DNA of 64,000 bases, taken from JBBRVW01 sp038246545. Lineage in GTDB: Bacteria; Actinomycetota; Actinomycetes; JACCUZ01. The DNA lies in NCBI GenBank assembly GCA_038246545.1, contig JBBRVW010000018.1, positions 17,289 to 81,288 on the forward strand. The letters run 5' to 3'. Shown piece by piece: positions 7,912-17,132 of the stretch. Within the stretch, counting starts at the first letter, position 1; each line of letters begins with the position of its first letter. Made by a program: the position numbers and the translations under genes. Under the pieces are notes generated by a model. The model saw only the letters and a program-made list of their open reading frames with translations. It ran no database searches and had not been told where the DNA came from.

Positions 7912-9738
7912 TCACGACGACGGGTACATCTCGGTGATGAGCACCGCGTGCCGCTCGGCGACCGCCTTGCGCCGCACCTTGAGGCTCGGCGTCAGCTCGC
8001 CGTCCTCGATGGTGAGGTCGTGGTCGAGGATCCGGAAGGCCTTCACGGTCTCCCAGCGGTTGAGCCGCGTGTTCATGGCGTCGACGGCGGCCGACACCTC
8101 GGCGCGCACGTCGTCACGCTGGCTGAGCTCGCCATAGCTGCCCCTGGCACCGTGGTGCTGCGCCCACTGGGTGAGCGCGTCCTCGTCGAGGGTGATGAGC
8201 GCCGCGCAGTAGCTGTGCCCGTCGCCGAGCACGACGATCTGGCTGGCCAAGGCGCACGAGCCCTTGAAGAGGATCTCGACGGCCTGCGGCGCGACGTACT
8301 TGCCGTTGGAGGTCTTGATGAGGTCCTTCTTGCGGTCGGTGATCCGCAGGAAGCCGTCGGCGTCGAGCTCTCCGATGTCGCCGGTGCGGAACCAGCCCTC
8401 GCTGTCGAGCGCCTCGGCCGACTGCTCGGGCAGGCCGTGGTAGCCGGACATGACACCGGGGCCGCGGAGCAGCACCTCGCCGTCGTCGGCGATGCGCACG
8501 TCGGTGCCCGGGAAAGGCAGCCCGACGGTGCCGAACTTGAAGCGCTCGGGCCGGTTGACGAAGGTCCCGGCGCTGGTCTCGGTGAGGCCGTAGCCCTCGA
8601 GGACCACGATGCCGGCCGCGTGGAAGAACTCCGCGACGTCCTGGGACAGGGCTGCGCTGCCCGAGACGAGGAACCGCAGCCTGCCGCCGAAGCGCTGGCG
8701 CAGCTTGCTGAAGACCAACTTGTCGGCGACCGCGTGCTGCGCCGCGAGCAGCGGGCCCGGTGTCCGGCCGTCGCGCTGCAGCCGGCCGACCTGCCGTCCG
8801 ACCCCCATCGCCCAGGTGAAGATCCGCAGCCGCAGGCCGCCTTCCTCCTGGGCCATCGTGACGACCCGGCCGCGTACCTTCTCGAAGATGCGCGGCGCGG
8901 CGGCCATGAACGTCGGCGAGACCACGGCGAGGTTGTCGATGATCCGGTCCACCCGTCCGTCGACGGCAGCCGAGGACCCGGTGGCGACCTGCGCCGCGAG
9001 CAGCACCTTGCCGAAGGCGTGCGACAGGGGCAGCCAGAGGTACTGCACGTCCTCGGAGCTGAGCAGCCCCTCGCTGTCGACCGCGACGCCCACGTAGACC
9101 CAGCAGTCGTTGCTCAGCCGGACGCCCTTCGGGCGTCCCGTGGTCCCGCTGGTGTAGATGAGCGTCGCCAGGTGCTCCGGCCTGATGGCGTCGACCGTGC
9201 GGTCCACGAGGTCCGGCTCGCTGGCCAGCCGCGCTGCTCCGCGTCGGGCGAGCTCGTCCAGGTCGATCACCCAGTCGCCGTCGGGGGTTCCGTCGAAGGT
9301 GACCACGGTGCGCAGGGCCGGCAGCTCGTGCCGGTGCTCGCGCAGCTTGGCGAGCTGGGCGTCGTCCTCGGCGAACGCGAGCACAGCGCCGGAGTCCGCG
9401 ACGATGTACGCCACGTCGTCGGGGTTGCTGGTCGGGTAGACGGTCGTGGTGGCCGCCCCGGAGCACATGATCGCGAAGTCGGCGAGCACCCAGTCGACCC
9501 GGGTAGTGGCGATGAGGGCGACCCGCTCCTCCGGTTGCACCCCGAGGTCGAGCAGCCCCGCCGCGAGCGCCGCGACCCGGTCCCCTGCCTCCCGCCAGGA
9601 CATCGACGCCCAGCCGTCCCCCACCGGGCTGCGGTAGGCCTCCCGCTCCGGGGTGGTGGCCACCCGGTCGAGGAACATCCGCCCTACCGACGGCGGTCGT
9701 GGCTGGGTCGTCGGCCGGTCGTCGACTGCGGAGCTCAT
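7912..9738 (-). CDS. Long-chain fatty acid-CoA ligase (AMP-forming)
   Basis: A 608-residue adenylate-forming enzyme that activates a fatty acid to acyl-AMP and then acyl-CoA. The P-loop-like motif is TLIYTSGTTGRPKGVRLS. Downstream come VLEGYGLTETSAGTF, GWFRTGDIGELDADGFLRI and the catalytic-lysine region KKDLIKTSNGKYVAPQAVE. Together these identify the FadD15-like long-chain group. Genes of this type commonly lie near hemW and lepA in actinobacteria. The start ATG gives a family-sized protein. Substrate chain length cannot be read from the sequence. Confidence 0.92.
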   Translation of the reverse strand: MSSAVDDRPTTQPRPPSVGRMFLDRVATTPEREAYRSPVGDGWASMSWREAGDRVAALAAGLLDLGVQPEERVALIATTRVDWVLADFAIMCSGAATTTVYPTSNPDDVAYIVADSGAVLAFAEDDAQLAKLREHRHELPALRTVVTFDGTPDGDWVIDLDELARRGAARLASEPDLVDRTVDAIRPEHLATLIYTSGTTGRPKGVRLSNDCWVYVGVAVDSEGLLSSEDVQYLWLPLSHAFGKVLLAAQVATGSSAAVDGRVDRIIDNLAVVSPTFMAAAPRIFEKVRGRVVTMAQEEGGLRLRIFTWAMGVGRQVGRLQRDGRTPGPLLAAQHAVADKLVFSKLRQRFGGRLRFLVSGSAALSQDVAEFFHAAGIVVLEGYGLTETSAGTFVNRPERFKFGTVGLPFPGTDVRIADDGEVLLRGPGVMSGYHGLPEQSAEALDSEGWFRTGDIGELDADGFLRITDRKKDLIKTSNGKYVAPQAVEILFKGSCALASQIVVLGDGHSYCAALITLDEDALTQWAQHHGARGSYGELSQRDDVRAEVSAAVDAMNTRLNRWETVKAFRILDHDLTIEDGELTPSLKVRRKAVAERHAVLITEMYPSS

Positions 9739-9793
9739 GCCCCGAAACTAACGCGTCGCCAGACGGTCGGCGCAAAGCTCGGCGGGCGGCACG

Positions 9794-10497
9794 TCACCGG
9801 TCCCGGGCGGCCAGGTCGCGGCGGACGGCGTGCTCGAGGTCGGCGGCGAGGCCGGCCTGCTCGGCGAGCAGCCGTCGCAGCCGGCCCGCGTCGGTGTGCC
9901 GCAGGTGGAAGACGTCGCCGACCGTCACGCCGTGTGCCGGCAGGTCGACGACGCTGACGGCGTCGCGGGCACCGACGGTGCCCGGGGCGACGACACGGAG
10001 GTAGGCGCCGCTGGCGCCGTGCTCGGTGAACCGCTTGACCCAGTGCGGCTCGTCCATGAAGCCCTGGAAGGTGGCGCACGGGATCCGCGGTGAGGTGACC
10101 TCCAGGACGAGCCCGTCGTCGCCGACCTGCCAGCGTTCGCCGATGACGGCACCGGTGACCGCCAGGCCGGCCGTGTCGAGGTTCTGGCCGAAGGAGCCGG
10201 GCGCCAGCTCGCGGCCGAGCTCGGCCGCCCACCAGGCACGGTCGTCGTCGGCGTAGGCGTAGACCGCCTGGTCGGGGCCGCCGTGGTGCCGGCTGTCGAA
10301 GATCTGGTCGCCGGCGAGCCCGACGCCCCCGTCGGCCGGTGCGGTCACCGGCACGCGTACCTCGACGGGCCGCTTGTCGATGGCGGTCTGGTCGAGGTCG
10401 CCGCGACGGTCCGGCACCAGTGCGTGGACGACGTTGACGGACGTGATGCGGGCGGGCACGAGCCCCGACGCTAGCGGCAGCTCCGACGGGCCGCGCG

Positions 10498-10501
<4 letters not shown>
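9794..10501 (-). CDS. MOSC domain-containing protein
   Basis: A 235-residue single-domain MOSC protein (the C-terminal domain of molybdenum-cofactor sulfurases). Visible signatures are GGVGLAGDQIFDSRHHGGPD, an AWWAAELGRELAPGSFGQNL stretch and PRIPCATFQGFM with the conserved sulfur-carrying cysteine. Stand-alone MOSC proteins of the YiiM type act on sulfur transfer or N-hydroxylated compounds; the substrate here is unknown. The GTG at 10501 overlaps the lepA stop (GTGA), arguing for translational coupling. An inner GTG at 10459 would begin at the first conserved strand and is the alternative start. Confidence 0.88.
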
Positions 10502-12363
<1,862 letters not shown>

Positions 12364-12468
12364 GCAGGATCCAATGCTTCTCGAACGACGGGGGGGCCAC
12401 CCCATCCTCCCACGCGGCCAGCCGTTACTGGCGCGCGCCGATGGCGGCCCGGCGGCGATGATGGCGCG

Positions 12469-13404
12469 ATGCAGCAGAAGCGGCCCGCGGCCGCCGGCAC
12501 GCGCATCGCGTGGGCCGACGTCCCCGACCACGTGCGGGGCGACGTCGAGGCGGGCCTGGGCTCGCCGGTCGTGTCCGCCCGCACCCAGCACGGCGGGTTC
12601 TCCCCCGGAGCGGCGGTGCGCCTCGTGTGCGCCGACGGCACGCGGGCGTTCGTCAAGGCCTGCGGGTCCGGGCTGAACCCGGACACCCCGGACCTGCTCC
12701 GCGCCGAGATCGACGCGCTGGCACTCCTGCCGTCGTCGGTCCCGCATGCCCGGCTGCTCGCGTCGTACGACGACGGCGCCTGGGTGGCACTGACCCTCGA
12801 GGACGTCGAGGGCCGGCACCCCGCGATCCCGTGGACCGGGCGCGACCTGGCGCCGACGCTCGCCGCGCTCGAGCGCACCGGGCGGACCCGAGCACCGAAG
12901 CGGCTGCCGGCCTTCGCCGACGTGGCTCAGCTGCTCACTGCCTGGGACGAGGTGGCGGCCGACCCCGTGGCCGTGCCCGACGAGCTGGTCGACCGGCTGC
13001 CGCAGCTGCTCGACCTGCAGAGGACTGCCCTGCAGGTCACCGCCGGTGACCGGCTGGTGCACTGGGACGCCCGCGCCGACAACATCCTGCTGCGCGACGG
13101 CAAGGCGGTGCTGCTCGACTGGGCCTGGGCCTGCAGGGGCGCCGGCTGGCTGGACACCCTGCTGCTCGCCATGGACCTCCGGGTCCAGGGCGGCCCGGAC
13201 CCCGACGAGGTGCTCGGATCCTCGCCGGTGACCCGCGACGTGCCGCCGGGGCACCTGGCCGCGGTGGTCGCGTGCATGGTCGGATTCTGGTTCGAGCGGG
13301 CCCGCCACCCCGCGCCGCCGGGGCTGCCGACGATCCGCGCCTGGCAGCAGCACTGCGCCGCTGCCGCCCACGACTGGCTGGACCGGGGTGCGCTGTGGTC
13401 GTGA
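12469..13404 (+). CDS. Aminoglycoside phosphotransferase family protein (first of a pair)
   Basis: A 311-residue APH/choline-kinase fold protein. The catalytic loop is LVHWDARADNILL (HxDxxxxN) and the metal-binding aspartate is in VLLDWAWACRGAGW. The N-lobe lysine is probably in ALFVK-like RAFVKACG. The fold transfers phosphate from ATP to small molecules; members outside resistance loci often have unknown substrates, so this is not evidence for drug resistance. It is divergent from lepA, with about 105 bases between the starts. Its stop overlaps the next gene, a paralogue, as GTGA. Confidence 0.85.
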   Translation: MQQKRPAAAGTRIAWADVPDHVRGDVEAGLGSPVVSARTQHGGFSPGAAVRLVCADGTRAFVKACGSGLNPDTPDLLRAEIDALALLPSSVPHARLLASYDDGAWVALTLEDVEGRHPAIPWTGRDLAPTLAALERTGRTRAPKRLPAFADVAQLLTAWDEVAADPVAVPDELVDRLPQLLDLQRTALQVTAGDRLVHWDARADNILLRDGKAVLLDWAWACRGAGWLDTLLLAMDLRVQGGPDPDEVLGSSPVTRDVPPGHLAAVVACMVGFWFERARHPAPPGLPTIRAWQQHCAAAAHDWLDRGALWS

Positions 13405-14372
13405 CCGCGCGGCCGCCGTACGACCGGACGGCAGTCCGACCGGCGTGGGCCGAGCTGCCCGCGGAGGTGCGCGACCTGGTCGCGGACCAGGCCGGGTCGG
13501 CCGTGGTGCGCGCCGACGTCGCCGGCGGTGGGTTCACCCGGGGGTTCGCCGGCCTGCTCGGGCTGGCCGACGGTACCGAGCTGTTCGTCAAGGCTGCTTC
13601 GGAGGAGGAGCGGCCGGTCGCGCACCGGTCGTACCGGACCGAGGCCGACGTGCTGCGGGTGCTGCCGGGTGCCGTGCCGGCGCCGAGGCTCCGGTGGACC
13701 GACGAGGTCGGTCCTTGGGTGGTGCTGGGTATCGAGCCGGTGCGCGGCCGCATGCCGGGGCTGCCCTGGACCGACGTGGACGTCGACCGCGCCGTCGCGA
13801 CCTGCGAGCAGCTGGCCGACGCGCTGCACCCGGCCCCGCCGGGCCTGGCGCTGGACCGGCTCGCCGACGAGAGCGAGGGAGACGGCGCGTGGCTGCGCTG
13901 GTACGCCAGCGTCGCAAGCGGCGAGCTGGTCAGCGACCTGCTGTCTCCGTGGGCACAGCGTTCCCTGCCCGAGCTGCATCGGCTGCTGTCGGTGTCAGGA
14001 GCAGCGGTCGACGGCGACACCGCCTGCCACGGCGACCTGCGGGCCGACAACATGCTGCTCGGTCCGGCCGGCCAGGTCTGGGTCTGCGACTGGAACTGGC
14101 TGCTGCTCGCCGCCCCGTGGACCGACGCCGTGGGGCTGCTGGTGACTGCCCACGCCGACGGCGTCGACGTCGACGCCGCGCTGGCCCGGTCGATGCTGCT
14201 CGACGGCGTCGACCCGGAGGCAGTCGACGCGTGGCTGGCGCTGCTGGCGGCGTTCATGTGCGGTCAGGCGGCTGCTCCGCCACCCGACTTCGCCTCGTCC
14301 TGGCTGGCGGCGCACCGGGCCTATTACGGCACCGCCGCCCTCTCCTGGCTGGAGCACCGCCGCACCCGCTGA
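13401..14372 (+). CDS. Aminoglycoside phosphotransferase family protein (second of a pair)
   Basis: A 323-residue protein with the same fold as its upstream neighbour: TELFVKAASEEE for the N-lobe lysine, ACHGDLRADNMLL for the catalytic loop and VWVCDWNWLLLAAPW for the metal-binding aspartate. The start is the GTG that overlaps the upstream stop (13401); a GTG two codons earlier (13395) is equally possible. The two proteins are clearly related but diverged, as from an old tandem duplication, and are translationally coupled. Substrate unknown. Confidence 0.83.
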   Translation: MTARPPYDRTAVRPAWAELPAEVRDLVADQAGSAVVRADVAGGGFTRGFAGLLGLADGTELFVKAASEEERPVAHRSYRTEADVLRVLPGAVPAPRLRWTDEVGPWVVLGIEPVRGRMPGLPWTDVDVDRAVATCEQLADALHPAPPGLALDRLADESEGDGAWLRWYASVASGELVSDLLSPWAQRSLPELHRLLSVSGAAVDGDTACHGDLRADNMLLGPAGQVWVCDWNWLLLAAPWTDAVGLLVTAHADGVDVDAALARSMLLDGVDPEAVDAWLALLAAFMCGQAAAPPPDFASSWLAAHRAYYGTAALSWLEHRRTR

Positions 14373-14391
14373 GCGGCCCGGACGCGGGGAA

Positions 14392-14418
14392 GCCCCGCCG
14401 GACGGTGTCCGGCGGGGC
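14392..14418. terminator. Bidirectional terminator hairpin
   Basis: A perfect 12-base stem GCCCCGCCGGAC / GTCCGGCGGGGC with a 3-base loop sits between the converging phosphotransferase and metallopeptidase genes. There is no long T-run, which is normal for high-GC actinobacteria. Confidence 0.75.
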
Positions 14419-14441
14419 CTCCTCGGTATTGCGTCAGGCAC

Positions 14442-16880
14442 CTACTTGCTCGGACCGACCGAGATCGTCATGTACTTGCCACCGGACGCCTGGCCGAGGA
14501 CCTTGATCGCCGTCCCGGTCTTCGGGACGTCGACGCTGGTCCAGCCGACCTGGTACCGGCCCTCGTGCGCCGCCGTGTGCCCGTCGGTCGCGTACCACCA
14601 GGTCTTGGTGTCGTCGAAGGTCGGGACTGCCGGCTTGGATGCGATCGTCGTGGCGACGCTGTCCTTGTGCACAGTGATCGCATCGGTGCGCTCGAGACCG
14701 AAGGTCGAGTCGTACGACTGGATCCGCTGCCGCATGTACTGACCGTCCGAGGCCCAGTGCTCGAACGACGGGTGGGCGTCGACCGGCAGTGCGAGGCCGC
14801 CGCCCGGGTGCTCGCCCACGTTGTTGTTCGAGAAGGACTCGTCCCAGTAGGTCACGAGCATGCCGTTCTGGTACGGGTAGTTCTCGACCCAGTCGGGCTT
14901 GGTGTTGAGGAACCCGAAGTTGTACGCAGTCCTCAGCGACGCGTCGTAGCCGTCGTACTGACGGTTCTCCGCGAGGTAGGCGTTGAAGTGCTGCGTGGTC
15001 GCGTTTCCGGCGTCGAGCGTCGTGAACCCGTTGTAGGTCCACGCTGCCCGGTCGGCGTCGCTCTCGGCGCCGTCCACCGGGTTGCCGGTGATCGCCATGT
15101 TGTCGACGACAGCCCCCTTGCCACCGGTGTTCGCGTCGGTCTCGTAGCGCCACCGCACCAGGGCCGGACCGGAGCCGGGCAGGCTGGCGGTGAGTGTCTC
15201 GTAGACCCCGCCGCTGGAGCCGGCGATGCCGGTGCCGCTGCCGTTGAACGAGCCCTCGTCCGCTGTCGCCGGCTCGGACAGGTTGGTGAGGACCGGCTCC
15301 CAGGTGGTGCCGTTGTCGTGCGAGACCTCGAGGAACACGTAGTCGTAGTGCGGTTCCGTGTCGAACCAGAAGTCCGCCGTGAGCGTCGACCCCGCGGCGT
15401 AGGTCACCGGCTTGGTCATGGTGTGGCTGAAGTTGTCACCCATGCCGCTCCAGTACGCGAAGCCGCCGGTCTTCGGCGCGACGACGAAGGTCTTCTTGTT
15501 CTTGTCCGGCAGGACGACGAACAAGGCTTGGGCCTTCTTCGTGGCGGCGTCGTTCGGGCCGAGCTGGACGGTCTTCTTCTTGTCTCCGGAGTGCACCGTC
15601 TCGTAGAAGCTGCCACCGGGGCAGGTCGGGCAGCCGAGCCAGCCGAGCTGGAACTTCTCCCAGGCACCCAGGTCGGTCGGCGCGTCGCCGATGCCGTCGG
15701 GGCGGCCGTCACCGATGTTGGCGCCGGACGACATCAGCGTCCAGAACGCCGTGCTGTTCTCGGCACCGCCGGTGTTGCCCGAGGTGTCGTAGAGGTCCGG
15801 CAGGCCGAGGTCGTGGCCGAACTCGTGCGCGAAGACACCGAGCCCGCCGTTCTCCGGCTGCATCGTGTAGTCGTAGACCCAGACACCGGTCGGGTTGTTC
15901 GGCACCAGCGAGCTCGACACGAGACCGCCGTTGCTGCCGACGTCGACGCCGACGCCGAACGGGCCACCGGACTGGAGGTTGGCCGCCGAGCGGTGGCTCC
16001 AGATCGCGTCGGTGCCCTGGTTCGGGTCGCCCGCGGCCTCGTCGCCGCCGGCGTGCACGATCTGGAAGTGGTCGATGACCCCGTCGGGCTCGTCAAAGTT
16101 TCCGTTGCCGTTGATGTCGTAGCGGTCCTGCTGGTCGAACGTCTTCAGGTAGGCCGTGATCTGAGGCATGGTCATGCCCGAGTCCAGCTTGCTCTTCACC
16201 CACATGGCTAGCGCGTCTCGCACGAGCGCCTTGGAGGTGTTGCAGACGATGCTGCCGCAGTAGTCACGGCCGTAGAGCGCCTCGTTGAACGGGACCTTGA
16301 CCCACTCGGTGACGGTGCCGTCGACCGAGTAGCGGCCCGACGACTGGGTCTCGTAGTACTTCTTCATTCGGTTGAAGTACATGTCCTGGTAGTGGGCCTG
16401 GTTGTAGTCCGGCTGCCAGAGCGTGCTGTTGTCGACCGACCGGTCCGGCTCGGGGATCTCGTTGTTCTGCGGTCCTGTGACGTCGGTGGCGCTGCCATCC
16501 GGCGGCGGGCCCTGGAAGATCGGGTTCGGGTACTGGTTGTCGCCGAAGTCGACGAGGACCACGAAGATCTTGTCGGTGCCCTCGTTGGCGAGTTTGACGT
16601 ACTGACCCTTGCCGACCTTGACGACCTTCTGCTGGGCTGCCTTGTCGCCCTTGAGACGCTTCTCGAGGGCGGCCTGACGCTGCTGGTTCTGCTGCTTGGC
16701 GCGCGGGCTCGACAGGTTGTCGGAGAACTTGCCCTTCACGTTCTTGGCGATCTTCTCGGCCGTGGGGGTGGCCGGTGGCGCGGCGGTCGCCGGTGTGGCG
16801 GCGAGCAAGCCGGCGGTGATGAGGCTGCCGGCGGCGAGGGCGGCGAACAGGCCGCGCGTCCTCTTCGTGGGCTCGGACAA
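14442..16880 (-). CDS. Secreted immune inhibitor A-type (M6) metallopeptidase
   Basis: An 812-residue exported zinc peptidase. The signal peptide has a basic start (SEPTKRTRG), a hydrophobic core (about 10-30) and an ATAA cleavage region. The M6 domain has the zinc motif HEFGHDLGLPDLYD (about 352-365), preceded by WSHRSAA and the family VVLVDFGDNQYPN segment. Beta-rich repeats and an exported C-terminus (MTISVGPSK) follow. Related enzymes degrade host immune proteins in Bacillus, but saprophytic actinobacteria use them for general proteolysis. The start is TTG at 16880, supported by GAAGGGGA 6 bases upstream; no better start exists. It stands alone on the minus strand downstream of another peptidase gene. 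Confidence 0.92.
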   Translation of the reverse strand: MSEPTKRTRGLFAALAAGSLITAGLLAATPATAAPPATPTAEKIAKNVKGKFSDNLSSPRAKQQNQQRQAALEKRLKGDKAAQQKVVKVGKGQYVKLANEGTDKIFVVLVDFGDNQYPNPIFQGPPPDGSATDVTGPQNNEIPEPDRSVDNSTLWQPDYNQAHYQDMYFNRMKKYYETQSSGRYSVDGTVTEWVKVPFNEALYGRDYCGSIVCNTSKALVRDALAMWVKSKLDSGMTMPQITAYLKTFDQQDRYDINGNGNFDEPDGVIDHFQIVHAGGDEAAGDPNQGTDAIWSHRSAANLQSGGPFGVGVDVGSNGGLVSSSLVPNNPTGVWVYDYTMQPENGGLGVFAHEFGHDLGLPDLYDTSGNTGGAENSTAFWTLMSSGANIGDGRPDGIGDAPTDLGAWEKFQLGWLGCPTCPGGSFYETVHSGDKKKTVQLGPNDAATKKAQALFVVLPDKNKKTFVVAPKTGGFAYWSGMGDNFSHTMTKPVTYAAGSTLTADFWFDTEPHYDYVFLEVSHDNGTTWEPVLTNLSEPATADEGSFNGSGTGIAGSSGGVYETLTASLPGSGPALVRWRYETDANTGGKGAVVDNMAITGNPVDGAESDADRAAWTYNGFTTLDAGNATTQHFNAYLAENRQYDGYDASLRTAYNFGFLNTKPDWVENYPYQNGMLVTYWDESFSNNNVGEHPGGGLALPVDAHPSFEHWASDGQYMRQRIQSYDSTFGLERTDAITVHKDSVATTIASKPAVPTFDDTKTWWYATDGHTAAHEGRYQVGWTSVDVPKTGTAIKVLGQASGGKYMTISVGPSK

Positions 16881-16909
16881 GGGGTCCCCTTCGTCTGTGG
16901 GCTACGGCA

Positions 16910-16948
16910 CGCCCGACCGGCATGTGACGGTTGTCATCCGGTCGGGCG
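16910..16948 (-). promoter_or_regulatory. Hairpin in the leader of the M6 peptidase gene
   Basis: A perfect 11-base inverted repeat (CGCCCGACCGG / CCGGTCGGGCG, 17-base loop) lies 30-68 bases upstream of the TTG start. It could be an mRNA leader hairpin or an operator. Confidence 0.5.
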
Positions 16949-17078
16949 CTGCACCGTAACCCCCTCCTGGTGGGTCACGGAAGGTGTGGCTACCCCCTTC
17001 TTGCCAGCCCGTTGCTCCGAACGGGTGATCGGCTCACGCTGCGTGACGTCGCGTTGCGGCGTCACGCACCACGCTGGC

Positions 17079-17112
17079 GGAGGGCCCGGCACCTCGCGGG
17101 TCCGGGCCCTCC
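17079..17112 (-). terminator. Terminator after the second metallopeptidase gene
   Basis: A perfect 11-base stem GGAGGGCCCGG / CCGGGCCCTCC, 12-base loop, begins 21 bases past the stop of the M30-like gene. A second perfect hairpin (9-base arms TGCGTGACG / CGTCACGCA, 17040-17068) follows immediately, giving a tandem terminator between the two peptidase genes. The rest of 16949-17039 shows nothing else recognisable. Confidence 0.7.
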
Positions 17113-17132
17113 GTCGTCGTCCTGCGGGCGGC

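Noticed and set aside
7237..9957. A 906-codon open frame on the plus strand
   Set aside because: It is antisense to hemW, the acyl-CoA ligase and part of the MOSC gene, which have clear domains. Such frames arise from high GC at third positions.
12469..14372. Aminoglycoside resistance genes
   Set aside because: The APH fold is shared by many kinases, and a chromosomal pair next to lepA gives no evidence of drug substrates.
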